This document shows, in pieces, positions 11,018-22,846 of a stretch of 64,000 bases of DNA. This DNA comes from CAJXJP01 sp963926055 (GTDB lineage: Bacteria; Patescibacteriota; Gracilibacteria; BD1-5; UBA6164), in contig CAWUVK010000001.1 in NCBI GenBank assembly GCA_963926055.1, forward strand, positions 124,001-188,000. The letters run 5' to 3'. Numbering within the stretch: position 1 is the first letter of the stretch; every line of letters begins with the position of its first letter. Below the pieces are notes generated by a model. The model did not search any database and had not been told where the DNA came from. It saw only the letters and a program-made list of their open reading frames with translations. Position numbers and translations under genes: made by a program.

Positions 11018-12271
11018 CTATTTTGTAATATCGTATAATTCTGCAACTTCAGCAGCAGATAAATCAGTATTATACATACTTACTTCATCAATAATTCCAT
11101 CAAAGTATCTTTTTAATCATCATACGTAATCATCCATTGCTTCAATTCAGATTAAGTAAAAATCTGATGTATTATATGTATCATCATAATTTTCCACATA
11201 TTGTGAAATTATTGTATTTCATACTTGATTACCATTTACATAGAATTTTAAATCTTGTCAATTCCAAACTTGAACCACATGTGTCCAAGTATCTAGTTGG
11301 ATTGTATAATCAGAGCTGTGATATCATCTTGGTGAATACCGATGATGATATCAACATAGTGTTCATTGATAATCTGATACCATATACGCTCATCAATTAC
11401 TTCAAAACCTCATTATAATTCAGTTATCTCAACACTGTGTTGCTATATCATAAGTGTCTTCTATATTATAAGATTTTTGTTTCACCCATGCGGACATTGT
11501 TAACTTATCTGTAAATTTATCAGGATTTATATATACTTGCAATCAACCTCAATCTCCATTTATCAACATACCATTTCATACTTTTCACTCAGTAATATTT
11601 GGTTTTTTATTCACTGTTGTGAGATTTCATAATATATCTTCAAATTTATTATCATTGAAGTTGACTACAGAAATTGCATTTGGATGATAATAATATTTTA
11701 ATAATTTATTAGAATCTTCTCAATATTTTTCGTCATCAAATTTTACTTTAAACGTTTCAGGAACATTTAATACATCTATATCTTGTGTTATATTTTGATT
11801 ATCATCTCAAATAACAACTGGAGCTCAATTTCAAATATATTTTGTTTGATAATCATTTGCATATACATCACTTAAATAACTTGTTTGTGAAGTTTGAAAT
11901 CAGACTAAACCATATTTTTGTTTGTTTAAACCAAGTGTATAAAAGAAATATTCTCAAATATTAATATCTTGTGTATCTTGAGAAACTCAAAGTAAACCAA
12001 GCGTCTTTTTTCACATATATCATTGAGTTGCATAGGTAGTTCATGAACTTGTAATATTAAATCAACCTGTTACTTCTGGATAAAAATTATTCTTAATATG
12101 AAAATATCAAAGTGAATTATCAATAATTTTTAAATTTGTAAGATTTGTTGTATTTTTACTTTCAGCTGTATATCACTGAAACGATATAAATGCTACTGTA
12201 GCTAATACTGCTAAAATAGTTATTACAACAATTAATTCAACAAGTGTAAAAGCAAATTTATTTTGTTTCAT
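11018..12271 (-). CDS. type IV prepilin-like protein with C-terminal LamG/concanavalin-type domain
   Basis: 417 residues. It has an N-terminal class III signal: short basic leader MKQNK, then FAFTLVELIVVITILAVLATVAF with the conserved Glu at +5 and a hydrophobic helix. The residue before the cleavage-site Phe is Ala rather than Gly. The C-terminal ~170 residues look like a LamG/ConA-like jelly roll (KLTMSAWVKQKS..., TWTHVVQV...DLKFYVNGNQV..., FDGIIDEVSMYNTDLSAAEVAELY). That domain often binds glycans or proteins, so this may be an adhesive minor pilin. Many glycines are TGA-encoded. Standalone gene between two terminators. Confidence 0.85.
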
Positions 12272-12325
12272 GTTTTGTATTTAATAATAGTAATACAAAT
12301 ATATATAAATATCATCTAAAACAAA

Positions 12326-12360
12326 ATAAAAGAAACTGACAATTTATCAGTTTCTTTTAT
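12326..12360 (-). terminator. intrinsic terminator of ahpC
   Basis: A 14-bp stem (12326-12339 with 12347-12360) follows the ahpC stop on the minus strand, with a T-rich tail on that strand. Confidence 0.75.
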
Positions 12361-12369
12361 AATTTAAAA

Positions 12370-12981
12370 TTAGTCATTTAATGCTTCATAAACACTACCT
12401 GAAATTTTGATATTTGGATTTAATGTTTTAGATCCAACAGCCCATTTTGCTGGACAAGCAGTACCTGGATTTTCTCTCATAAATTGTAGAGCTTCCATTT
12501 TTCTTACTAATTCATCAGAATTTCTTCCTAGTGGACCAGAAGTAACTTCTATACCTCTACAAAATCCATCTGGATCGATAATAAATGTACCTCTACCAGC
12601 AATACCAGTTTCTTCATCTAGAATATTATATAATTCAGATAATTCTAATGCATGGTCCGCTAACATTTTATATTTAAAGTTTTCCATTAATCTTTCTGAT
12701 TTTGTCCAGGCTCTATGTGAAAAAACTGTATCAGTAGAAGCAGCTAGTACTTCAACTCCCATAGCATCGAATTTTTCTTTAGCATCAGCCATATCTTTTA
12801 ATTCAGTAGGACAAACAAAAGTAAAATCAGCAGGGTAGAAGAATACTACATGCCATTTACCAGCTAAATCTTCCGATGACATTTTTGAATCTGTATCAGT
12901 TTCTGGATCATAATAAGGTAATTCCCAAGCTGGAGCTTGAGTATCAATTTTTACTTGTTGTGGTAATTCAAAATTTTCCAT
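12370..12981 (-). CDS. ahpC: peroxiredoxin AhpC (typical 2-Cys)
   Basis: 203 residues. The peroxidatic Cys57 lies in DFTFVCPTEL, and the resolving Cys176 lies in the C-terminal TACPAKW motif, placing it in the AhpC/Prx1 group. It reduces H2O2 and organic peroxides. No TGA codon is used despite many glycines, which fits high expression. It is divergent from a Fur-family regulator, with a large Fur-box-like palindrome between them, so iron- or peroxide-responsive control is likely. No ahpF neighbour is present. Confidence 0.93.
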   Translation of the reverse strand: MENFELPQQVKIDTQAPAWELPYYDPETDTDSKMSSEDLAGKWHVVFFYPADFTFVCPTELKDMADAKEKFDAMGVEVLAASTDTVFSHRAWTKSERLMENFKYKMLADHALELSELYNILDEETGIAGRGTFIIDPDGFCRGIEVTSGPLGRNSDELVRKMEALQFMRENPGTACPAKWAVGSKTLNPNIKISGSVYEALND

Positions 12982-13058
12982 AATATTTTTTATTAAATAT
13001 AAATTATTCTTTAATGTACATTTCTTATGTACTATTTAAGATTATAGATAAATGAATG

Positions 13059-13103
13059 AAAGTCAAATTAAAATGAGAATAATTCTCATTTTAATTTGAC
13101 TTT
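13059..13103. promoter_or_regulatory. Fur/PerR-type operator in a 45-bp palindrome
   Basis: Perfect 22-bp arms (13059-13080 and 13082-13103) surround one central base. The core TGAGAATAATTCTCA (13074-13088) is a textbook 7-1-7 Fur-family box. It sits midway between divergent ahpC and the Fur-family gene; the outer arm ends, TTGACT on each strand, can serve as -35 elements. The Fur-like protein at 13152 probably represses both genes here. Confidence 0.8.
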
Positions 13104-13151
13104 TTAATTTTTTCAATATTATATAATTATATTAACATTATTTTTTCTCCA

Positions 13152-13502
13152 ATGAAAACTCATTATTATACTCAAGATATTATTGATATTTGTACAGATA
13201 AACATCTCACGGTAGATGAAATTTTTAAGTATTTACAAAATAAATATCCAGAAATTTGAAAATCATCTGTATACAGAAATGTTGAGCAAATGAGTGAAAT
13301 TTGAAAACTAAAAAAAGTTGTTTGAATTTGAAAAAAATCTTATTTTGAAGCAAATATTTGAAACCATATTCATCTAATAGATCAAAATACTGGAGAAATA
13401 ATTGATTTACCAATTGACGCAATTGATATTAAAAAATTACCAGAAAATTTTCAATTAGATAATATTGATGTAAAAATATTTTGAAACTTCCAAAATAAAT
13501 AG
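13152..13502 (+). CDS. Fur-family metal/peroxide-responsive regulator
   Basis: 116 residues, short for Fur (usually 130-150). A winged helix (TVDEIFKYLQNKYPEIGKSSVYRNVEQMSEIGKLKKV, residues 20-58) is followed by the dimer/metal region with NHIHLIDQNTGEIIDLP, the Fur-family HxH metal site. The C-terminal CxxC zinc pairs of classical Fur/PerR are missing. Autoregulation through the palindrome just upstream and control of ahpC are inferred from position. Six TGA codons lie within the coding sequence. PerR, Fur and Zur cannot be distinguished. Confidence 0.85.
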
Positions 13503-13545
13503 AACAATAAAAAAAGAGATTTCAAATCTCTTTTTTTATTGTTCT
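13501..13545. terminator. bidirectional intrinsic terminator
   Basis: A near-perfect 22-bp inverted repeat with a one-base centre lies between the converging Fur-family and PBP1A genes. The stop codon of each gene lies in or beside it. Confidence 0.9.
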
Positions 13546-16500
13546 AAAATACGCAATTTAATATTTTTACTTACTTTATTAAACCCGTAATCAACAGCTT
13601 CCACACGTATTGTATGTAATCATAAATCTAAATCATCAGAATTTATTTCTGCTACAAATTCAGGTCATTTTAATCAAATTAAATATGTTTTTTCATCAAT
13701 ATAAATATTTATAGTTCTTATTGGAGACCTATCTTTTACGTTTCATCTTAAGTTAAAAGATGTTCATTTGTAAAGAGTTATTATTCATGAAGATGGATTT
13801 GTAATAGTTAATTCTGGATCAATTTGATCTTTAGAAACTATATATATACGTGATGTTTGAGTTTCAGATACGTATTGGTTATCTACAATTCTTACTCAAA
13901 AATCTACTTGAGAATTTTGATAATCAATCGGTATATTTATAACTCAATCATATGTACCACTAAATATTGAATCAATAGGGAAAGATTGAATAACAGTATT
14001 GTTAATCATAATATCTATAGATTTTACTGGATTTGAACTTTTATAATTTATAGTAATATTATTTAATCAAGAAATAAATATATCTCATTTCTTTATTTGA
14101 GTTGTAATATCTATTTTAGATTCAACCGATGACCTTTCACATTCTTCATTTGAAATAGTAGTGACTAAGTTATTTATATTTCCATAAATTTCTGCTGCTT
14201 TTCATGATCTTGCCCACTGTAGTACTGGGTCTTGCCAAGCAGGATTATTTGGATTAAGTGAATTAAATTCAACAAGAGTAACATCCTTAATTGCTGCTTT
14301 TGGTGTTTTAGAAGTAACTTTACCATAACATAAAGCATCTACTTGTATAGTTTCAAAACTTCTATCATATGCTGTTGGAGTTGTAAGAAATAGTGAATTA
14401 GTTGTAAAATTTTCACTTGCTCAACTACTTGGTAATAGACCTGATACAGATGAAATTTTTATATCTTTAATCTCTGAAGGTTTCGTCCAATTTAAAACTT
14501 TTTCTCATACATGAACTTTTTCCATAACTCTTTTGAAGATTGGTCAAGCTCATTCTAAACCACTTCATCTAAAATTTAATTTTTCTCAATCAGTATTTCA
14601 TGACCATGCTACAGTTGTATAATTTGGAGTATATCATACAGTCCAAAGATTTGAAGGATAGATTATTTTATTTCAATACTCTTCAAATTGTTTTGTTGAA
14701 GTCCCTGTTTTAGCGGCTACAGTTCTATCACTTAAAGATAAATAAGTATTCCAAAATGTAGGCCTTGTAGATGTATCACTTAAAACTGAATTTATCAAAT
14801 ATGCTTGTCATTTAGAAATGATTTGTTTTCAAATATTTTCAATATTTTCATTATTTTGTACTTCATTTCATTGATTATCAATGATTTTTAGTATAGGTGT
14901 AAATTCTTTTAATTGACCATTATTTGCAAAAACTGAATATGCTCTAGCTAACTCAAATGGTGTCATTTCTCATGTTCATAATGCTAGAGGTGCTCAATAT
15001 TGTCATTTTTCATTTAATGAATCTACTCAAAGTGTTTTCATAAAATTAACAATTGGTTTTTCTCAACCAGCTAAATAGTACATTTTAATAGCTGGAATAT
15101 TTCTACTTTCATTTAATGCAGTTGAAAAATTCATTTTTCCTCTAAATTTTCCATCAAAATTTTGAGGTTTGTAATTTGGGAATTGTGTTTCTAAATCATA
15201 TATAGGAGTTTTTGTACCGATTGCATTTTTATATGTTGCTAACGAATACACAAACGGTTTAAACGTTGAACCTGGTTGTAATAATGAAGTGGTAATATTA
15301 ACATTTCATTTATTACCTTCATCAAAATAATCGCTTGATCAAACCATTATGATGATTTGTCATTTTTGATTATCAAGTGTCAATACTGAACCATTTTTTG
15401 CATTGTATTTTCAAGCATTTATTTCAGTTTGATTTGCAACAATTTCTTCTGCTTGTTTTTGTAATTCATAATCTAGGGTTGTGTAGATTTGAAGTCCTCA
15501 TCTACTAACAATTTCAGCACCATACAATCATTCTAGATATTCTTTTACATAAAAGACAAAATGAGGAGCTTTAATATTTTCTTTTGCTTTATTAAATTTA
15601 TATCAAAAAGAATCTACAATTGCTTGTTTATATTCTTCAAAAGTAATATATCAATCTTCTAACATTCTACCAAGTATAAAATCTTTTCTCCCTGTTTGAT
15701 ATTCTATTATGTTTCCATCAATATTTAATTGAATAGAATTAAGAAATCACATTAAGTCAGAATAATTTTTATTTGAACATCATTGAGCGTCAATTCTTAC
15801 ATTATTTTTAAATTTAGAATCATCTAAATTACATAATAAAATGTTATCACTTTGATCAAAACTATGACCTTTAACAGATAATATAAAATCTCATAATGCA
15901 TTCACCATTTCCAAATTTTCATCTTTAACTCATGATGTTAATACTTGGATTTCGTTTTCCACTTCTCCATTAGGATAAATTAATGGATAACCTACTAATC
16001 TATCTGGATAATTATATGGAGATAAACCAGTTGGTGTTTTAGGTAAAGAAGCTAACATTGAAGATTCTAAAATTGTTAAATCTTTTGCTGATGTATCAAA
16101 AAATGTTTTTGCTGCTTGTTCAATACCAAATGCATTACTTCAAAATTCTATTTTATTTAAATATAATTCAAGAATTTTTTCTTTTTTTACTCAGTTAGTC
16201 AATTGAATTGCTAAATATATTTCTTTTATTTTTCTTTCAATTGTAGTTTCATTGGAAATAATTGTATTTCTAATAAGCTGTTGAGTAAGTGTAGAAGTTC
16301 ATTCAGGTTTTTCAGTAATACCTGTAATATAATATAATGCAGCTCTTGAAATACCTATCAAATCTATTCATGGATTATCCCAAAAACGTTTATCTTCTCA
16401 TGCAACAAGTGCATTTATCATATTAGTATTTATTTCATCAAACTCTACATATGTTCTTTTTTCATCAAAAAATTTATATAATTCGACTCAATTTCTATCA

Positions 16501-16802
16501 TAAATTGTTGAAGCTTCAGCAAATTCATAACTTTGTAATTCATCAACAGAAGGTAAATCTTTTATATATTTATTATATAAAACAACTCAAACCACAAATG
16601 AAATAGCAATGAATAATAAAAATAGATAAATTGCAGCTCTGAGAGCATATTTACCTGGATTTTTTTTGAACTTAGAAAGCTTCTTTCTTGTATAAGTTCT
16701 TTTTATTCATCTTTTCTTAACTCAAGTGCTTTTTACCACTCTTTTTTGAGGTGTTTGAGGTCTTCAAGGAGAACTTTTTTTTATAGGTTTTTTTTCAAAC
16801 AT
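13536..16802 (-). CDS. class A penicillin-binding protein (PBP1A type)
   Basis: 1088 residues. A basic, Ser/Lys/Pro-rich cytoplasmic N-terminus (about 1-45) is followed by one membrane helix (about 58-82). The glycosyltransferase family 51 domain has DKRF...GTSTLTQQLIRNTI and RKIKEIYLAIQL motifs. The transpeptidase domain has the SxxK nucleophile (LQPGSTFKPFVY), SRN and KTGTS. About 350 further residues hold Ig/big-like modules (for example FNLRGNVKDRSPIRTINIYID). It polymerises and cross-links peptidoglycan outside the membrane. It is read 32 nt upstream... of no other gene on its 3' side and follows the LCP gene by 15 nt on the same strand. Confidence 0.93.
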
Positions 16803-16817
16803 GAAAATTATTTAGTT

Positions 16818-18272
16818 TTAAAACGTAAAAATTTCTTTACCAGATTGTAAGTAATCATTTCAAATAACTACTTCGATACGAGTTTTAGGATCTTTTGAAT
16901 ATTTTGGTGTATCCACTTTTATAAATTCTCAATCAAAAAATGTTTTTAATAATTTTATAGTAGCAGAATTTTCTTCTAATGAGTTATAATAAATAACTGA
17001 ATTTGCATATGCTACAGGTGTATTACCGATAGAATTTATTTTTGGGATATTAAATCCATATGAAACCATATCATTACTTAACACTCAAGCTAAATTAGCA
17101 GTTCTAGTAGAATTGAAAATATTTACTTGAGCATTTTCAATAAAAAATTCTTGTCTATTAAATATTATTTGTGCATATCTTTTAAAATCATCGTATGCTG
17201 ATAATTTTGTAATATCAGTACCGTATAATAATAATACTGATAATCCATTAAATAAAGCTCTTTCTGGAATATATAAAAATCCTCATTTTTCACATGTATT
17301 ACTTCCATAAAAACATGAGTCATTTATATTATATGATAACATCTTTAATTCATCTAAATTTTTCAATATTGGATAAAAATCTAGCATATCCGAAATTCAA
17401 ATATCTGTAGATACATATGATGTATAAATATCATAAAATTCTTTAATTTTTTTCGGTGAAGTAATGTAATCAGCTTCGAAAACTTTTCTTTTTATTGCTT
17501 CTATAACCTGTTGTTGTCTCAAACTTCTATCAAAATCACTTGTAGAATGTCTACTTCTAGCATATTGTAATGCTCTCTCACCAGTCATATTCCAAGTTCA
17601 TTTTCTAAATACTAATGTTTTATATCACCAATTATTATCTGGATATCTATCATCTGAAAAATTTTCTGGGATTTGAATTTCTACTCATCAAAGAGCATCT
17701 ATTACTTTTGTAAATCAGCTAAAATCTACATCTATATAATGATCGATTTTTTCACCTGTGAGTTGAGTTATTTTATCAGACAATTTTTTCATTGCAGTTT
17801 GTCTCGTTTCATTTTTTTGATAATAATAAGTTGAAAATAAACCATTGAGTTTTCACTGACTATATTGATTATACTCAACATATAAATCTCTTGGAAGAGA
17901 AAGCATAGAAATAAGTTTTTTATGTCTATCTAAACTTGCTAATATAATAGTATCTGTCAACTCTGGAGCATCATTTTGTGCTCATCATCTTCAAATTAAT
18001 AATATATTTATTTTATTTTTTTCTAGCTTTGTGATAATTTCTTGTTTTTTCTCTTCATCATCTATTAACTCTATTTCTTCTGGTGTAAGTTGAATCTCTT
18101 TTTCAGTTAGTTGATTTGATGTAATATCAAATTCTAAAATAGAAATATTTTTTACGACTATAATTCAAAGAATAAATATAAAACATACTCAAATAATTCC
18201 AAAAAATTTTCCGGCTACTTTAGGTTGCTTTTTTACACTCTGTTTTTTAATACTTTGCTTTTTAAAAGACAT
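16818..18272 (-). CDS. LytR-CpsA-Psr (LCP) family cell-wall ligase
   Basis: 484 residues. A basic cytoplasmic tail and one membrane helix (about 22-42) precede the LCP domain (about 85-310). It shows NILLIGRGAQNDAPELTDTIILASLDRHKKLISMLSLPRDLYV and the hallmark Arg-rich block GERALQYARSRHSTSDFDRSLRQQQVI. The last ~90 residues resemble the LytR_C module (AQVNIFNSTRTANLAGVLSNDM). LCP enzymes transfer lipid-linked glycopolymers to peptidoglycan. It lies 15 nt upstream of PBP1A and follows rhomboid/lgt on the same strand, giving an envelope cluster. Confidence 0.92.
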
Positions 18273-18404
18273 TTAATTTTTTATATTTAAATTTAAAATT
18301 TTTTACTGAGATACTTTATTGAAAAATACATATTTTACAAACAAAAATAATACAAAGTTTTATATGACAAATAAAAATTATTTTACTGATTCATCTATAT
18401 TTAC

Positions 18405-18968
18405 CTAATCTATTTTTTTACTTGAAATTAACTTGAATAATTTATACAATATGAAAAATGTAATTCATGAAATTGCTCAAAATAAATGACCTAATAAACT
18501 AATTCAAGGAGTCAATCAAATAATAATATTTAAAAAAATTGCAAAAAGAGCTCATTTATATTCATTATTTTTTTGAGTAAATAATTCTAAACCATAATAA
18601 CTTAATAAAGCTAAAGCAAATCAACTCATTCATATAGTTATTGCATTACTAAAAATTATTAAAGATATTCAAATAAATGTACTCGAATAAATAAAAAATA
18701 AAGTAAGAATTTTATCAGAAATTATTTTTGCTATGTAATTTCAAAAAATAAATATAAATACACTATTAAATAATAAATGTAAGTAATCTCAATGTATGAA
18801 TTGTGATGTGAAAAATTGAATAACAGTATGTATATAATTTCATTGCAATAAATAATAATTATTCATTGAGAATGAAATAATTAACTCAGGCCGTATTTGT
18901 GTAACAAGTGTTGCTAGGAAACTTATACTTAATAGAATAAAAATTATTTTTGAATTATTTTGAATCAT
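18405..18968 (-). CDS. rhomboid-family intramembrane serine protease
   Basis: 187 residues with about six membrane helices. The catalytic Ser115 lies in GMSG (the GxSG motif, both glycines TGA-encoded) and the partner His161 in LLGHLFGAISG. The family HGDYLHLLFNSV segment in helix 2 is at residues 59-70. Rhomboids cleave transmembrane helices within the bilayer. Under the standard code the gene is shattered by stops, so it is easily missed. Its start overlaps the lgt 3' end by 14 nt, implying translational coupling. Confidence 0.85.
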
Positions 18969-19686
18969 TTTTAGAATAATATATATAAAATCAAATACCA
19001 AATAAAATCATTGGTATACTTAGTAGTGATCACATAGATAAATTTCAGATAACATATCATAAATGAGAATCTGGTTGGCGAAAGAAAAATTCAACGAACA
19101 ATCTAAATATTCAATAAAACACTAAGAATAAACTTGCTACTTGACCATCAAATTTTTTATTATTATAAACATAACATAATATAATATATAAAAGAATTCA
19201 TTCTAACAAAGCTTCTAACAAAGGTGAAGGGAAGAAAGTTGTTCAATTTTTTTCTACATTAAACCATCAAGTGTAACCACTAAATCATAGGAGTTCTTTA
19301 TTGAAGTAATTACCAATACGTCACAAAAATAAGCCTATTGGAAGAATAGAAGTTAACTCGTCTGCAACTCTTGAAAATTTAAGGTTATTTTTATATGAAA
19401 ATAGTAACATGACAATTATTACTCATATGACTCATCAATGGAAACTCATTCATCATTCCCAAACATAAAAAATTTTATGTAAATTTTGTAAGTAATAATC
19501 AATATTATAAAATAAAACATATCAAAATCTTCCTCCTAATATTACTCATAAAAATATATACATAAAAAAATTATCGAGCTGTATCTTTGTAAATACATTT
19601 CTTTTTTTTAAAATATATAATCATATTATAAATGATAATGCATACATAAATCCGTATACATTAATATGTAATCAAAATAACTCCAT
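18955..19686 (-). CDS. lgt: prolipoprotein diacylglyceryl transferase
   Basis: 243 residues, multi-pass. It carries the Lgt signature LGRIGNYFNKELLG, the substrate-site segments GGRFGYVLFYN and GGMSFHGGVIG, and the C-terminal RQPDSHLGYVIGNLSMGSLLSIPM. Lgt attaches diacylglycerol to the lipobox Cys of prolipoproteins, the first step of lipoprotein maturation. TGA encodes most glycines, including those of the signature. First gene of the lgt-rhomboid-LCP-PBP1A series. Confidence 0.93.
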
Positions 19687-19775
19687 TATTTACTAGTAAA
19701 TATATTAAAATAGAGAAGAAGAGATTTTATATAAAGTATTTTATAAAATAAATATACAATTTTGCAATAAACTAT

Positions 19776-19804
19776 TTGACATTTTTATTAAAATATGTCA
19801 TAAT
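19776..19804 (+). promoter_or_regulatory. promoter of the M23 peptidase gene
   Basis: TTGACA at 19776-19781 and CATAAT at 19799-19804 have a 17-nt spacer, with a TG one base before the -10. The leader is about 130 nt. It contains a hairpin GAAATTTAT...ATAAATTTC (19817-19853) followed by six T, which could act as an early attenuator. Confidence 0.6.
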
Positions 19805-19942
19805 GTTTTTACAGATGAAATTTATGTATACAAAATATTCAAAGATAAATTTCTTTTTTCATTAGTTGTAAATATAGTATATTTGAGATTAAAAAAAAAG
19901 AAAATTACTTTTTATATAAATTATTATAAAACAAAAATTATT

Positions 19943-22339
19943 ATGAATATAAATTTAGTAAAAAAAGTAGTAGCAATATGACTTATTTGAGCATTTACAG
20001 TTAGTAATATGCTTAGTTGAGTAGATTATGCAGATGCTTCAGGTGATAAAATTGTATATCCACTTAAAGAAATCTCAAAATTAGAATGTAGATTTCAAAA
20101 TTTTGGTGATTTAAGTAGTAATTGTAAGCAATCTTTACCAGTATTAAATACAAAAGATTATAGAAAATATGCTAAATTAAATGATGGGTATAATGACTAC
20201 ACTAGATTATATACAGTTTTATGGTGAGCAAGTTACAAATATGGTTGGGATGTATGACATGGATGACATATCGGTACAGATATTGCAACTGCTCAAGGTA
20301 CACCAATATATTCAATTGCAGACTGAAAAGTAATTCATTCAAAAACAGATCCCGCTCTATGAAAAATGGTTTCAGTGGAACATTATTTAAATGGGAAAAA
20401 AGTTATATCAAGCTACGCTCATATGTCAAAAATCATAGCTAAAAAATGAGACAGTGTAAGAGCATGAGAAAAAATTTGAGAAGTAGGTTCTACTGGTAAT
20501 TCTACTGGTAACCATTTACATCTTCAAATTGATCTTGCTGCACCATTTTATCCTTACTACTATGATTATAACGCTTGTCCATATAGTTATTATACTATTT
20601 CAGAAACTGGAAAATGTTTCTCAGAATTAGAAAAACATACTATTGACCCATTATTGTTTTTAGAAACAAATGGTGCTGTATTAGATGAATATAAAGTTAC
20701 ATCTACAACGACAACAAATCCTTCTACAGATAATAGTGTATCAAGAGATGATTTTAGCATTTTTACAAAAACAGTATATATTTGATATTCAAAAAATGAT
20801 ATTAAAGAAGTTCAAAAACTATTTAGAGACTTAGGATATTATAATGGTTCTATTTCTGGTAATTATGAAGATGTTCTAGATGAAGTAATTTCTTATCAAG
20901 TTGATAAAGGAGTTATTGATGATAAAAATTCTTATTGAGCTGGTTGGTTTGGGCCAGGTACAAGAGCACAAGCAAAAGTTGATTATAATAAATATTTAGC
21001 AAGTGGAGATGCAAATCACACAGATGACAGCGATACTGTAGTAGTTATTACTGATAAACCAAAAACAGATAAAATTGACAAAAATACTCTTATGACCAGA
21101 GAAGAAATTGAGTCAAGAGAAGTGGAAGAATTTTTGAAAGATTTCAATATAGAATTAAATTTAAAAGATGCTGGATGAAATGTAAAAGTTTGAAAAACAG
21201 TAGAATTAAATTTAAGTATTACAAATAAAAAAGGAAGAGCATTTAGATGAAATATGCCAGGAGGTATGACATTTTTAGCTGATACATCTACTGTTCAAAT
21301 TTTCCCTGAAAAACTATTTTATTTTACAGATGGGAAAAGAGATATTTTTATTAAATGACTAAAACCAGGTAATATAACTATTTCAGTTAAAGTTGGTGGT
21401 GTTACAATCAAAAGAATACCAATAAAAGTTTATGAAGATGGGAAAATAATACTTCCAAAAGATGCGGTAATTGTTGCAGACAATAATCCTATTTTAGGAG
21501 AAGTAAATAATGCAGTAGCTATATTTAATGATAATTCATGAGCAAAACTTTTAAATTTACAATATAATTGAACATATAAATTAGCAACCTGAGAAGGAGT
21601 TAAAGTATGTTTAAAACAAGGGAATATTGATGATTTATCAAAAATTATCAAACTTCCTTGCGATGATAATGAATTTAAAAATGATGTAACTTTTACTTAC
21701 AATGATACAGTAGGTTGAATCGTAGTTTTTGATTATAAAGCACTCGAAAGTTCAAATACAATTAAAGTAGTTAATATTCAAAATAATCAAGTTTTAGCTA
21801 CTGCTAATTTAAAAACTAAAACACCATTGGATATTGATACATCTAATATCTATATGAATGAAATAATGCATTTACTTTCAAAATGAGTAATCTGATGAAT
21901 TAATAAATGATACTTTCTAGATGACAGAGATATTACAAAAATTGATTCTCTTACGTGGATTCAAAATGCATTATATGAATATCAAGATCAAGCTACAACA
22001 GCTAACACAGCTTATAAAATTGCTAAAAATATTTCTGACATAGAAGTTGCTAAATCTAAAGTTTGAAGATTTGATACGGTTACAAGAAAAGATCTTTTAG
22101 AATATACATATAAATATTTAGTTTTTGAAGATTCTACAAATATTCATGTGAAAAACTATAGAGATTTAAGTGATGATCAAAATCTACTTGCAAGTTATGT
22201 TTTAAACAACAAAACTTGGAAAGATAAATTTGGAGAAAATTATTTTCAACCAAAAAAGAATGTTACTAGATGAGAAACAGCTTTTATTCTCAATAATATT
22301 CTCAATCAAAATAAACATGTATATTTAACATTGAAATAG
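19943..22339 (+). CDS. secreted M23 peptidase with peptidoglycan-binding-like and C-terminal wall domains
   Basis: 798 residues with a signal peptide (about 1-32). The LytM/M23 zinc peptidase domain (about 105-235) has HIGTDIATAQGTPIYSIADGKV and the HLHLQ active-site motif. A peptidoglycan-binding-like helical module follows (SKNDIKEVQKLFRDLGYYNGSISGNYEDVLDEVISYQVDKGVI... FGPGTRAQAK). Then come a ~110-residue beta-rich domain and a C-terminal helical region with S-layer-homology-like segments (VTRGETAFILNN). It probably cleaves peptide cross-links outside the cell. Monocistronic. Confidence 0.88.
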
Positions 22340-22340
22340 T

Positions 22341-22375
22341 AAATTACTCAGAATCAAATTAATTCTGAGTAATTT
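22341..22375 (+). terminator. terminator after the M23 peptidase gene
   Basis: A 14-bp perfect stem (22341-22354 with 22362-22375) starts just after the TAG stop; the following T tract is weak. Confidence 0.65.
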
Positions 22376-22420
22376 ATATAAATTTTTTATACAAAATTTA
22401 CAAAAATAAAAATAAAAAAT

Positions 22421-22726
22421 ATGAGTAACTTTGAAAAAAATTATGTAGAAGTACCTCAAAGTGATTCATTTTCAGATACTCAAACTGATGTTTGTAAAAT
22501 GTTTTGACTAGATGAAAATCATGAAATCAGTAAAACATTTCAATCTTTAAAAGAATCGTATAGTGGAAAAATAAATCAAACACTTGAAAACGGTATACAT
22601 GAACGTGCAAAATTAAAAGAAATCATGGAAAATTGCGAATTACGAGAGGCAAGTGCAAATGCAAATGTAATCAAATTAGCTTGAGTACACAATCAACTTC
22701 ATAAATATCTTGATGAAGTTGCATAA
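22421..22726 (+). CDS. small hypothetical protein
   Basis: 101 residues, acidic and mostly helical, with no membrane segment or signal. No family was recognised. It has a cysteine pair spaced far apart (C25, C73). A good start context, TGA codons only at Gly positions and its own terminator support a real gene. Its neighbours, M23 peptidase upstream and two unknown genes downstream, give no clear functional hint. Confidence 0.55.
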
Positions 22727-22760
22727 AAAAATATACAAAATTATTTTGTATATTTTTTTT
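22725..22760 (+). terminator. intrinsic terminator
   Basis: An AATATACAAAA / TTTTGTATATT stem with a 3-nt loop and eight T follows the 101-residue gene. Confidence 0.75.
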
Positions 22761-22846
22761 ATAATATTATATTTCATATAAACTTTCTTGCTAAATTTAA
22801 AATTTAATTTATAATAATTTTATATTTTAAAAATAGATGAAAATAT

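Noticed and set aside
12407..12838. 143-residue ORF antisense to ahpC
   Set aside because: Shadow of the TGA-free ahpC gene in another frame; no start context or homology.
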